Part shown: one piece after another, positions 8,501-17,442 of the stretch
Numbering within the stretch: position 1 is the stretch's first letter
How the letters are laid out: each line of letters starts with the position of its first letter
Origin: Prevotellaceae bacterium UBA2852
GTDB taxonomy: Bacteria; Bacteroidota; Bacteroidia; Bacteroidales; Bacteroidaceae
Length of the DNA stretch: 64,000 nucleotides
Assembly: GCA_002350855.1 (NCBI GenBank)
Contig: DEFM01000024.1
Coordinates: 1-64,000, forward strand
Direction of reading: 5' to 3'
Program-made: the position numbers and the translations under genes
Notes under the pieces: model-generated
Told to the model about the DNA's origin: nothing
What the model saw: only the letters and a program-made list of their open reading frames with translations
Databases searched by the model: none

Positions 8501-11500
8501 GATAAGTAAATGAACCCACCTTGGTATTGCCGTCGTAGAAGGAAACATTGGTAGTACCTTCATCGATGTCGGTGTCGAAGAGGAAGAATACTTCTCTCAT
8601 TCCGTCGAACGTGCAAGGTTCGTCGGCAGTGAACACGGCAGCTGGCAGGGTGTCGTTGTACTGGATAGCGGCTGTGAGTCGGTGGTCGGCAGTGAGTCCG
8701 AGTTCCAGCGCATGAGTTTCAGTTCCGTGAGACAGGATGGTCATACCCTTGCCATTGTGCTCAGGGTTGAGCATCACGTCCACAGTGAACGAACGTCCGT
8801 CGAGGTTGCGAGGTGCCTGTGACACTGCCACGTCTTTGCCGTTGAATCTGAGTGATGACGAGAGTGAGATGTTGCTTGAGTTGGTCTGTCCCACCACCTG
8901 GAAGTTATTGACAGCCGACAGGTAGTTACCTGCAATCTGTTCGGAGAATCGGAGAACGATGTCGTCACCGATGCCGAGGATTCCATCCGTAGGCTGTGGT
9001 GTGCCGAATATCTGCGGACGGCGAGTGTCCTTGATTCCTGTAAGTATGTTGGATGAACGGGTCAGGTAGCCGTTTCCGTGGCGGCAGAAGGTGACGGCAC
9101 GGATGTCGTAGGTCTGCTCGATCGGGTCGGTCTCGCCGTAGAAGAAGGCGTCGATGTAGCCGTCGTGCTCCATCAGCTGTTTCTCACCCGAGGCAAGAGC
9201 CATCAGAGCCTCGCCCTCCTCGTTGTTGCGGTAGTAAGAGCAGATGTTCACCCAGTCCTTGTCGCCTTGGTTCGAGAGCTTGTACTGCAGTTCGATGTGG
9301 TCGAAATTGCGGAAGTTCACGTCGAAGCCGTCGATATGAACAGGCAGATAGTATGCTTCCTTTTCCTCGTCGTAGGCAGACTCAGTGTTAACTACCCACT
9401 TGTCACCAGGCTTGGAGATATTGATAGCACCGGCAGCAGGCACGTAGTGAGCGGAGAGATTCACGCTGTAGATATGGCTGTAGTCTTCCTCGTCGAAGAG
9501 GGAGATGCCCAGGTCTTCGTAGTCGTATTCAGCACCAGCATAGACCTCAACCTGCTTCTCAACCACTTCGTTAGCCTCCAGCCATACCTCTATGCCGGAT
9601 GTTGTCAGAGGAGCACCGTCGATGAATATCTTAGCACCCTTCGGATTCATTCCCGTTTCGGAATATACATTGAATTTATGGGAAATGCGGTCAGGCATGT
9701 CGCTCTCGTTGACGAGATAGATGGTGAATCGTGCCGGTTCGCCGTAAGGCACATTCGACACGCTCGGTTCCTTAGCCCAGATACGCAGTTTGTTGATTTG
9801 CTCAGTACCATAGTCGAGCAGCGTGCCCTTGTTGTAGAACAGAGTGCGTCGTTCCTCCTCCCATGGGCTGCACGTAGCACCGCCCAGAGTGCGGAACACG
9901 AAATTCCTGTATCTTGGCACTTCTCTCAGCGATGAGATGAAGCTGGTTGACAGTCCGCCTTCAAACACTCCCTTATAGATATTTTTCAGATTATCCTCCA
10001 CATGCTTGTAGAAGACTCCGATTTCGCCCAGTGCAGCGAGAGCCTCAATGCTGTCGGCACTGATTTCAGGAGTCTTGTAAACAGCCACCGAGAGGTTGGA
10101 CTGACGGGCGCACGACAGGTTGAAACCTGTCTCCTTGGTGTAGGTGTTGCTCTTTCCGTCCTTGTAGTTGAAGTCCGCGCCCACCAGAGGCGAAACCCTG
10201 ATGCTGAACTTCGCACCGCCCACCTTGAAGCTGACCACCGTTCCCGATGCGTCTTCCGAAGAGAAATCCGTATTCGACTGCACAGACGAGCTGTTTGAAG
10301 TACTCTTACCCACACCGTCGCCACCTAAGCTGAAGTTTATCGGCAGTTTCCAGTAGCGGTGCAGTCCCTCGGTAGTAGAGAACGATTCGCTGTAATTCAC
10401 ATCCGAACGACCGTCGAAGTCATACACATTAACCAGATCGTGCGCCTGAATCTTTTCCTTCTCATTGGCTGCGATGAATCCAGCCCAAGTGTAAATCAGA
10501 TTGTTGAGCGACATGATGGAGTCAGTATATTGTTCAGTGTCGTTCGAAGGGTTATAAGTAGTGTAATACTCATCGGAGAGAGCGAAGAACTCGCTCTCTG
10601 GAGCCACCTTGCTCACATACACCGGTCTCTTCAACTTATCCGCCATAGCCTGCGCATAAGTGCTTGTAGTGGTTGAGTCCAGCAACAGGGCATTACGAGT
10701 GCGAACGAGTGAAGGAATAAGTTCATCTACAATATACTTCTGTGAATGTACAAAAGTAGAATTGACTTTAGAATACATCTGCATCACCTCGTCGCGTACA
10801 AGATACACAGAGTCGTTGGCTACAGCATCCCAACCACGTGCCAGCACCTTGGCTGTACCAGTCACATTGAATTCATGACCGTTGACAGTAGTCTTTCCGC
10901 CCAAGCCCGGACGCAGACGCGCCAGAGCCTCGCTGTTCACAGCACGTACTGCCACGGCATCCTCCACGATGATGTTGTCGGTCATACCGATATACACGTC
11001 GGAGTTCATACCCACTTCGTTGACATTGCTGCTTGTGGAAATCTTATCGTTGGTAGTGAACTCATATTCGTAGTTCCAGTCGCGATAATTGGTAGTGGCA
11101 AGGTCGCAGGTCAAAGACAAGTAGTTGTCGCTCGACGAGATTGTTCCGGCAACGGAACCTGCTCCTACTCCACCCCATGCACCGGTGTAGAAGTCTGCTC
11201 CTCCACCGATTCCTGTGGTGATTCTTACACCCATCTGCACAAAGTAGTCAGCAGAGTAGCTATAGCTCATCTTCGAGCCTTTTGCTATGTATGCCGAGCT
11301 GCCCGCTCCTGGTGGGTCGCGCAGGATGTCAACAAGGTGTACATTTTGTCCGGCAATGACGCGGCGTCCTTGCGGTTTGGCCTGTACAGCCATCACGTAG
11401 GCTTCAATCGGCTTGATGTCGTAGAAGCTGCCGTCGTATTCGAGAGTGAACTTCAGTGTACGCAGAGCCATCTGGTCTTCAAGCATGAAGGTGAGGTTCT

Positions 11501-14500
11501 TCGGAGTGAAGACATATGTGCCCTGACCCACGCTGTCGAGTTCCACCTCATCGGTCTGATCGTAGCCTACCAGTCCGTTTCCAACAATCACACGACCGCC
11601 GTCGAGCTGAACGACGTCGAGTGTGCCGAATGCCTCATTGTTGTAGCGGTATTCCTCACGAGCTGAGAGAACCATAGGCACAGACGCATCAGCCATAAAT
11701 ACAGGGTAGCCGAGAGTGTATGTGCCACCTTTATCGTCCGGACGCCACAGCATCACGGTGTCGCGTATGCCGGCATTGTCCATTGCAGTATATTGCTTAA
11801 GACCATAGTAGCGGTCCTGAGTACCGTTGAACTGCCAGATGTCGAGAGTTGGCTGTGCATGGAAGATGCGTGAGTAGACAGCAGTGTCGCCGTTGGCATA
11901 GTTGTTCAAGTCAACGGTTTCGCTGACCATACCTGTCTGGAAGAGGGTTGAATAACCTTCGGCATAGATTTCTGTGACTTTGAACTTCACCGGATACATC
12001 GGCACGCAGTACTCACCTGTCTTCACGTCAGGATGTACAACGATGCGGTGGCGGTATTCATCCACAGTTGTAGTGTCGCTGACACCGTGAACAACTTCAG
12101 TGTGACGTTCGGTAACAGAAGAATTGAGTTGGTCGCGTACAATCCAAGATGTGTTGTCACCTTCGAGTTGCATAACAATGGTGATGTCGTCACCCAGGTT
12201 ATTCTTTGAGAGTGACTTGCCAAGAGGCAGAAGTCCCTGATCATTACCACCGACAACACGTCCCTGCAGGTTAACCTTGGTGTTGTCCCACAGATAGACA
12301 CCGCTGACGTTCTTCTGCCAGTTGTGCCAAGTAGAGTCTGGCAGTGCGCCTTCGGTTATGTAGTAACCATTGTTCTGGAAGACGTGACCGTCCTTTACAA
12401 TCTGAATCTGGTGGCTACCCTGAGGAATACTTACCTCGAAGGCACCCTGGTTGTTTGTTGTAACCGGTTTTCCGGAAGAGTTCACAACCTCTACTCCGTC
12501 GCGCAGGAAGCGAACACCAGAAACAGGTATGCTACTTCCTTCATAGAGAACATAACCGGAGAAGAGATAATAGTTTGTCTGAGTGAATACTACATTGGAT
12601 TGCAAGTTCACATCCTCGTCGAATGTGACGATTTGTGGGTCGAACTTAGCCTCCCTGCTCGGATCGGACACAGTCAGAGAGTATTCACCATACTTCTGGT
12701 AAATGAGTCCACCGATTTCGAAGAATCCGGTGCTGTCGGTCTCACAGGTGAGTATCTCACCACCTACAATGTCATCCGACGGTGTAGCAGTTACTGTGTA
12801 GTTAGGCAGTCCCACTCCGTTGGCAAGACGTACATATCCGCGTACCATACCTGTAGGAACACAACAGCCGTCAACTGTAGTCCTGCTTATGTTCTCACCC
12901 TCACACTGAGTCACACCTTCTATAATATATGTATAGTTGTGCTGCGGACGAACTGTGCGGTCGATATAAGCCATCTCAGTATATTCCTCCTCCAGCACTT
13001 CAACTTCATCGGGTTTCATCTTGTCGTAGCGAGAGATGCGGTAGTAGTCGGCAAGTCCGCGGGTACATTCCCAAGAGAGGGAAACAGAGCTTTGCAGAGT
13101 GTCAGCCTTTGCCTCACCCAGCAATACATTGTTGTCGAACTTGTAGATAGCGTTCTCACCTTCATCTGTCTTGGTCAGATATTGGTATCCCTGAACAGCC
13201 AAAGGCAATGTGGATTCGCTCTGTTCTACTGACATGAAGAACTCGTGGTCAACACACGACGTGTTCAAATCAACGCTGAGCTTTCCGTTTTTACGTTCTT
13301 CACTGGTGATGTCGCGAGTCTCAACGTAGCGTTCCTCGGTTCCAGCATATTTCTTAATAGTGAGAACCACCTTGGCACGGTCGTCCCAGATGAGAGTCTG
13401 ATAGAGATTGTCATTGGAAATGGTCATGATAGGAAGCACGCTTCCTCCCACCACGTTCCACTGATCACCAAGAGCAGTGACAATCTGGTCGGGCGTCATT
13501 CCCTCGACTTTGTTGGACTCTCCCCAGTTGTGTGAATTATAGTTGTGAGCGCTACCCCATGCATGTCCGTTGTTCTTGGCATTGGCACAGGTAGCGTTGT
13601 GTTCATAGTTGATATACGAACCCATTTCCAGGTTGTATTCCACATAGTTGCTTGTGCCACCGTCTTCCCATCCGACCAGTGCACCAACCCAGCTGCCGTC
13701 CATGTTTTTGTTTGTGGCGTTGTTGGCGGTGATGACACCATCGAACAGACAGTGTTGCACGTCGCATTTGGAACTGTGTCCGTGACCTATGATACCACCC
13801 TGGTGCGGAGCATTGTAGTCATCGCCCGATCCCGTCACATTTGTCGAGATGTGGCAATTGTAAACCTTTGCAGTTACATCTTTCGGCATGAGGTGTCCAA
13901 TAAGTCCAGCTGAATGGATTCCACCATTGACATAACCGCAGACACGCAGATTCTGGATAGTACAATTTGCGACTTTGACAAACGGCGCCGTATATGGAGT
14001 CAGACCACCGTCGATATTCACGGTCAGAGTGTGTCCGTTACCGTTGAAAGTTCCACGGAATGGCACATCATCCTGCTGACCTACAGCGACAGAAGTGGAG
14101 ATATCAGCAGCCATGATGGCATTGACATCCTTCTCGCCGTTGGCTTCCTTTACGAGTCGCACAAATGTTTCCCAGTCGGTCGAATCGCGCAGAACGAGGT
14201 ATTTATTTGCGTCGTAATTGTAATTAGAGACTGAAATAGCCCCAGTGTTCTTGACAGGCACTACAGCTCCGTCAGCCACTTCCCAGTTTTCACCCAGAGC
14301 ATTCTTCAACGCCTCTGCCGTCATTCCTTCAGCCGATTTTCCCTGAACTGTGCCGTAGGCTACGGTGTAGTAGCTCGTGTCTCCATCAGCCTTGTTGCGG
14401 GAGAAAGTAGCGCAACTTGCAGTCTGGGTAGCAAGCTTCTGCGGAGCAAACAGACAGTTTCCCATGGTTATCGAGCCTTGAACCCATCCAGCAAAACCGC

Positions 14501-16328
14501 TGTTGGAATTGCAGTTACTACCAAGCAGGCTGCCATCGAAGAGGCAGGAATACATCTCGATATTTCCACCAGAGCTTACCACACCCACCAATCCACCGTT
14601 GGTGGCATCGCCGTTCACCGTGCTTGTAATGTCTACCGACGAGCGGCAGTTTCTCATGATGCCATGTCCGACAACATTGCCGACAAAGCCCGCGGCATAC
14701 TTAGCCTTCGCCTTGATGGTACCGGCTACATGAAGATCCAGAATATTTCCATCGCCGAGATTAGCGAATGGAGCGGCATAGTCATTCAGGTCGTAGTTTA
14801 CAGTCAGCTTATGTCCGTTACCAGAGAAGATTCCTGAGTATGCACACGATGAACTGATGCCGACGCGGTCCTGAATGTCGCCCAAGTCTATATCACACGC
14901 CATAACCGCCTCGATTTTTGTATCACCTCCGTTCACCTTGGCTGCAAATGTAATCCAGTCCTGGGCATTGCGAAGGATGAAACGGCCGAAGTTGTCGTAG
15001 ACAGGCTGAGGATTGTCGTCGAATTTCACCACTACCGGATGCGATATATCGCTCCAGGTGCCATCGCGGTTTACCGTACCCTCTGTGATGCCAGGAAGAG
15101 CTAATGTTCCAGGCAACATGGTGGTGGCATAACCACTTTGAATATTCCAGTCCCAAATAGCTGTGATGACACGACGTACACGGTAGTAAACCGGTTGCTG
15201 CTGATAGAATGTCAGCAGGTCTGTGTCTTCAAAAGATATCTCAGTAGCAGTCTCGTCATAGAGCACCTGTCCCAAGCTGGTCCACTGCCCGTTGGTAGGA
15301 TCTCCAGTGACATTACGTTGAATTTCCCAACAGTCGCTGGTGGAAAGGTCTGCCCAATTGACATCGCTGATTCTCCATTTAAGAAGCACCTTTCCGTTAG
15401 GCTGCATGACAGCCGACAAACTCTTAGGATGGTGCAGAATCGGCAAGTCTATCTTCGAAGAGCTGGTTGTCTGTGTTTTGTTCTCAGCATCAATATATGT
15501 TCCTTCAATATAGAAATCCTTGATACATACATCAGCAGGAACTCTGACGAAATCAGAAGTTGTAGCAGGCAGAGTGACAGTCTTGTCTGTAGATCCAGAC
15601 GGATAGACCTCTCTGTAGTGAGCCTTCATCGAGGTGATGCTTGTAGCAGCAAGCACGTAGGGCACCATCACCTGATTAGGACGTCCAGCCTCGTAGGAGA
15701 TGATTGGGTCCATAATCATTGGATACTGCAAATCGGGAGCAGAAGGAATGGATATAGTCGACGATTCGATATTAATCCAGTGGTCCTTCTCTGTTAAATT
15801 ACCATTGTGGTGAATACTCCACGAAATGACAACCTTCTTTCCACGATACTTGGCAGAGATGTCCCACAATATATTCAGAATAGCGTAGGACTGATTGTCC
15901 ACCATAGGACACTGGTTAGTTGACGACGTAGTTCCCACCGACACACTACTGTAGTTTTGGTCGCGGTAATGAGTCATGGTTCCGTCAACACCCCTGTAGT
16001 AGGTCACTTTCGGAGCATTATTTTTCTTGGAGATGTCTTGTTCAGATTTGTAGTTGATAAGAGTTTCCTTCGTACTCTCACCATCAATCTGAATGTAAAC
16101 CGTACCATCCACAATCCAACAGTCGTTGTCGTCCTTGTCGTAGAGCGGCATCTTCAGTCGGAGTTGGCTGGTACCCTCCAGCATAACTGTGTAGCGCCAT
16201 GTGTCCTCGGGAGCACATGCCGAAGCCTCATTGGGCCAGCAGAACAGTAGCATGACGATGGTCATAAGCACAGCTTTAAGCCGTGAAAGACAACGGAGTC
16301 TGCCAATCAAAGTACAGTGATTTTCCAT
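5598..16328 (-). CDS. Giant multidomain secreted surface protein (3,576 aa)
   Basis: One uninterrupted frame of 3,576 codons encoding a predicted secreted protein, probably a surface adhesin or glycan-interacting protein. Visible parts: signal peptide (about 1-38); fibronectin III-like domain (about 300-410); two GLUG-type blocks (about 455-690 and 710-960, each starting LRxxxDWxTF and carrying NGHKLTVN or NGHTLTVN); another FN3-like domain (about 1085-1155); two carboxypeptidase-regulatory-like beta sandwiches (about 1160-1245 and 1260-1315); a long unassigned middle; two LamG/concanavalin-like domains (about 2490-2660 and 2690-2880, with GKWHHVALTVN); a late Ig-like domain; a GWNWVSFNI domain near 3240; and a sorting-like end WYTVSGIKL...GVYIHNGQKITIK. 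It is the first gene of a minus-strand operon with the small lipoprotein and the GLUG protein. Ligand and enzymatic activity, if any, are unknown. Confidence 0.8.
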   Translation of the reverse strand: MENHCTLIGRLRCLSRLKAVLMTIVMLLFCWPNEASACAPEDTWRYTVMLEGTSQLRLKMPLYDKDDNDCWIVDGTVYIQIDGESTKETLINYKSEQDISKKNNAPKVTYYRGVDGTMTHYRDQNYSSVSVGTTSSTNQCPMVDNQSYAILNILWDISAKYRGKKVVISWSIHHNGNLTEKDHWINIESSTISIPSAPDLQYPMIMDPIISYEAGRPNQVMVPYVLAATSITSMKAHYREVYPSGSTDKTVTLPATTSDFVRVPADVCIKDFYIEGTYIDAENKTQTTSSSKIDLPILHHPKSLSAVMQPNGKVLLKWRISDVNWADLSTSDCWEIQRNVTGDPTNGQWTSLGQVLYDETATEISFEDTDLLTFYQQQPVYYRVRRVITAIWDWNIQSGYATTMLPGTLALPGITEGTVNRDGTWSDISHPVVVKFDDNPQPVYDNFGRFILRNAQDWITFAAKVNGGDTKIEAVMACDIDLGDIQDRVGISSSCAYSGIFSGNGHKLTVNYDLNDYAAPFANLGDGNILDLHVAGTIKAKAKYAAGFVGNVVGHGIMRNCRSSVDITSTVNGDATNGGLVGVVSSGGNIEMYSCLFDGSLLGSNCNSNSGFAGWVQGSITMGNCLFAPQKLATQTASCATFSRNKADGDTSYYTVAYGTVQGKSAEGMTAEALKNALGENWEVADGAVVPVKNTGAISVSNYNYDANKYLVLRDSTDWETFVRLVKEANGEKDVNAIMAADISTSVAVGQQDDVPFRGTFNGNGHTLTVNIDGGLTPYTAPFVKVANCTIQNLRVCGYVNGGIHSAGLIGHLMPKDVTAKVYNCHISTNVTGSGDDYNAPHQGGIIGHGHSSKCDVQHCLFDGVITANNATNKNMDGSWVGALVGWEDGGTSNYVEYNLEMGSYINYEHNATCANAKNNGHAWGSAHNYNSHNWGESNKVEGMTPDQIVTALGDQWNVVGGSVLPIMTISNDNLYQTLIWDDRAKVVLTIKKYAGTEERYVETRDITSEERKNGKLSVDLNTSCVDHEFFMSVEQSESTLPLAVQGYQYLTKTDEGENAIYKFDNNVLLGEAKADTLQSSVSLSWECTRGLADYYRISRYDKMKPDEVEVLEEEYTEMAYIDRTVRPQHNYTYIIEGVTQCEGENISRTTVDGCCVPTGMVRGYVRLANGVGLPNYTVTATPSDDIVGGEILTCETDSTGFFEIGGLIYQKYGEYSLTVSDPSREAKFDPQIVTFDEDVNLQSNVVFTQTNYYLFSGYVLYEGSSIPVSGVRFLRDGVEVVNSSGKPVTTNNQGAFEVSIPQGSHQIQIVKDGHVFQNNGYYITEGALPDSTWHNWQKNVSGVYLWDNTKVNLQGRVVGGNDQGLLPLGKSLSKNNLGDDITIVMQLEGDNTSWIVRDQLNSSVTERHTEVVHGVSDTTTVDEYRHRIVVHPDVKTGEYCVPMYPVKFKVTEIYAEGYSTLFQTGMVSETVDLNNYANGDTAVYSRIFHAQPTLDIWQFNGTQDRYYGLKQYTAMDNAGIRDTVMLWRPDDKGGTYTLGYPVFMADASVPMVLSAREEYRYNNEAFGTLDVVQLDGGRVIVGNGLVGYDQTDEVELDSVGQGTYVFTPKNLTFMLEDQMALRTLKFTLEYDGSFYDIKPIEAYVMAVQAKPQGRRVIAGQNVHLVDILRDPPGAGSSAYIAKGSKMSYSYSADYFVQMGVRITTGIGGGADFYTGAWGGVGAGSVAGTISSSDNYLSLTCDLATTNYRDWNYEYEFTTNDKISTSSNVNEVGMNSDVYIGMTDNIIVEDAVAVRAVNSEALARLRPGLGGKTTVNGHEFNVTGTAKVLARGWDAVANDSVYLVRDEVMQMYSKVNSTFVHSQKYIVDELIPSLVRTRNALLLDSTTTSTYAQAMADKLKRPVYVSKVAPESEFFALSDEYYTTYNPSNDTEQYTDSIMSLNNLIYTWAGFIAANEKEKIQAHDLVNVYDFDGRSDVNYSESFSTTEGLHRYWKLPINFSLGGDGVGKSTSNSSSVQSNTDFSSEDASGTVVSFKVGGAKFSIRVSPLVGADFNYKDGKSNTYTKETGFNLSCARQSNLSVAVYKTPEISADSIEALAALGEIGVFYKHVEDNLKNIYKGVFEGGLSTSFISSLREVPRYRNFVFRTLGGATCSPWEEERRTLFYNKGTLLDYGTEQINKLRIWAKEPSVSNVPYGEPARFTIYLVNESDMPDRISHKFNVYSETGMNPKGAKIFIDGAPLTTSGIEVWLEANEVVEKQVEVYAGAEYDYEDLGISLFDEEDYSHIYSVNLSAHYVPAAGAINISKPGDKWVVNTESAYDEEKEAYYLPVHIDGFDVNFRNFDHIELQYKLSNQGDKDWVNICSYYRNNEEGEALMALASGEKQLMEHDGYIDAFFYGETDPIEQTYDIRAVTFCRHGNGYLTRSSNILTGIKDTRRPQIFGTPQPTDGILGIGDDIVLRFSEQIAGNYLSAVNNFQVVGQTNSSNISLSSSLRFNGKDVAVSQAPRNLDGRSFTVDVMLNPEHNGKGMTILSHGTETHALELGLTADHRLTAAIQYNDTLPAAVFTADEPCTFDGMREVFFLFDTDIDEGTTNVSFYDGNTKVGSFTYPNVYQGTGNIVLGRSVYELLEGYEPYTGDMLEYRLWNHALATEEMSNYSQKKLTGYELGLLDNYPLSEGKGDYSYNRTSGGSDLLLVGTSWKMPDGIGMKLDGSKGFRLNSAQFNRYDHQDYTMMFWFRTKDANGTLFSNGPATTELGAKSHFNFAVADSVLVVNLSGLKLKTNSRANDGKWHHVALTVNRGRNVGCLYFDNSLTKTFAVDTLGGISGNLLAAGATYLDANTVENAITGNIDEIGMYEMALTPKGIKNFSAITPSGEEKGLLAYVNFSKNERQMSNEIKLVPSGLSLRRYKDTTTGEFTSQCDTIVAEADVMRLYDTDDFAPMHDTQTLENIKFSYVADGKDLLVNLDVPDANIEKTNVYVVVNDVADMQGNVMASPVVLDLYIYRNPLRWSDKRKRLTANYGEAQTFEATVKNLSGKTRNFTLQGLPLWMTASMTSGSVAALDEEVITFTISPYTNIGDYEEVVYLVGEDDMTEPLPITLKVRGTAPEWAVDEDLLHTNITMNLIGQVKVKGKIANDSDDMLAVFNEDHRLLGVTHLVADVNNGANDGLAYLNIYNNNYSEIDLYFEFYDASTGIIRKVLPDRTVKFKHDTVIGKTTDPVIFAANKGVVQAIQLQKGWNWVSFNIEPPTSTVKSLLNSATKWEVGDALEAERSDGTYSLLSYKASPNPYDPNTPIYAWDCADSLITIDAAKMYRFYSNSSKIGYVSGFTTNDAITVKKGWNRIGFISEFNLPVGTALAQYTEKASDGDIIKSQSEFAVLSVDALGNKQWKGSLEYMRVGEGYMLKRNLDDEVTFNYPVYFYDSRYNSTASARRRMPAFQNVSGSSMTVVAVAEGVDVMPGDRLTVYNGAEVCGIAEADADGVFYLNVGEVAHSTLNTSLSFTLEREGETIAATSSPQMSYVNNAAIGTPDNPTAISFLAADNLYGDGWYTVSGIKLSGKPSLRGVYIHNGQKITIK

Positions 16329-16362
16329 ACTTAAATAAGTCGTTTTTAGTTTGTTGTGTAAA

Positions 16363-16452
16363 TTATTTTGTGTTTGTTTCTATAGGAAAACTATAGCTGT
16401 AGTCGCCACCGACAAAGTCTTTGGCTTTCAGCCACTGTTTATGATTCTGCAA
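16363..16452 (-). other. Protein-like 29-codon frame in the leader of the giant gene
   Basis: On the minus strand a short open frame reads QNHKQWLKAKDFVGG followed by DYSYSFPIETNTK and a TAA stop (16363-16365). Its composition looks protein-like rather than random, but it has no ATG, and the nearest upstream in-frame start is TTG. It lies 34 nt before the giant gene and overlaps a possible -7 box (TACTTTTG, 16450-16457 on the minus strand). It may be the 3' remnant of a lost gene, a leader peptide, or chance. The same DNA contains small hairpins (GGCT-GAA-AGCC and TATAG/CTATA). Confidence 0.25.
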
Positions 16453-16576
16453 AAGTACAGCATTTTGTTTTAACAACTTTTAGTTTTTCCCCTTTTTTAT
16501 TATTTAGAACCGATAAAAATAACAAAATTAAGTTTTTTTAACGGAAAAAGCCGCTGATTTTGACAAAAGCACAAAA

Positions 16577-16615
16577 AAAAGGATGCACATCCGTTGTCCG
16601 GATATGCATCCTTTT
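16577..16615 (-). terminator. Terminator of the DUF4468-like gene
   Basis: AAAAGGATGCACATCCG, a TTGT loop and a nearly complementary right arm form a long stem (one mismatched position, ACAT against ATAT). Read on the minus strand it ends in a run of eight T, so it terminates the minus-strand gene ending at 16664. Related in sequence to the hairpin at 669-712. Confidence 0.75.
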
Positions 16616-16663
16616 CAATCGTTGCATCCTCAGAATGAATCACATCTGCAACAATGTAATTAT

Positions 16664-17404
16664 TTACCAGTCATCGTTTTCGTTATCGATAAGTCCGTTA
16701 CGGATAGCATCTTCTATCTTGTCGAGGATGGCATTTGAATAAGCGTGAGTCATGACGAGAGCCTTGGCACAGGTACGCTTCTGCGCGTCTTTCTCAACAA
16801 ACGGATAGTGCTTGACTATCTCCCACTGCTCATCGTAGAGGTTAGGATTGGTCTTATCGTCTTCCTTACGCTTGGAATCGCCATAGGAAGCATGATGGCT
16901 GTCGGTAGGACTGAGCCAACCACCGGTGATGTCTGCCAGCACGTCATAGGTCTGTACGGTGTAGGTGACACGTACCTTTCCGTCTTTGATGTCAATACGG
17001 ATGATAGGAGTGATGCTGACAGAATACTTGTTGAGGGTTCCCATATGCTCAGCTATGTTTCTGATGGTTGACGAGATGATGATGCAACCAGCGTCCTTGT
17101 CGTTGAGGGTAATGGCATTGTTGTCCTTGAATGTGGCAGTTACCCAGTAGTTAAGTGCCAGATAGAGCTGTTCCTTGGTCTTTCCAGGTGCCTCAATTAT
17201 CTGCTGATAGGTAAGGCTTTCATTCTTGTCGAGGGTAATGCCTGCGGAAAGATTCATGGCTGCGTCGAGCCACTTGTCACCGTATTTGCTCTTGGCGTAT
17301 TTCTCCAAGTCGGCAGCTTTCATCACTTGCGCCCTGGTACTTGTAACACATCCAAGCATCAATACAACGGCAAGGAACCAAATGATACTTCGTTTCTGTT
17401 TCAT
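16664..17404 (-). CDS. Exported DUF4468-like protein
   Basis: A 246-aa predicted exported protein. I place the start at the ATG at 17404 because it is followed at once by a standard signal peptide (MKQKRSIIWFLAVVLMLGC..TRAQ); an earlier ATG at 17449 would add a hydrophilic stretch and overlap the upstream gene. The body (about residues 70-170) has the pattern of the DUF4468 TBP-like domain (YLALNYWVTATFKD ... CIIISSTIRNI ... IIRIDIKDGKVRVTYTV), found in Bacteroidota envelope proteins of unknown role. A cysteine in the signal peptide (LGCVTS) could make it a lipoprotein, but the AQ end argues for ordinary cleavage. It follows the alpha/beta hydrolase gene by 38 nt and ends at its own terminator. 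Confidence 0.65.
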   Translation of the reverse strand: MKQKRSIIWFLAVVLMLGCVTSTRAQVMKAADLEKYAKSKYGDKWLDAAMNLSAGITLDKNESLTYQQIIEAPGKTKEQLYLALNYWVTATFKDNNAITLNDKDAGCIIISSTIRNIAEHMGTLNKYSVSITPIIRIDIKDGKVRVTYTVQTYDVLADITGGWLSPTDSHHASYGDSKRKEDDKTNPNLYDEQWEIVKHYPFVEKDAQKRTCAKALVMTHAYSNAILDKIEDAIRNGLIDNENDDW

Positions 17405-17442
17405 AATTATTGTCTGTTTTATGTTTTCACATGGGTATGGCA

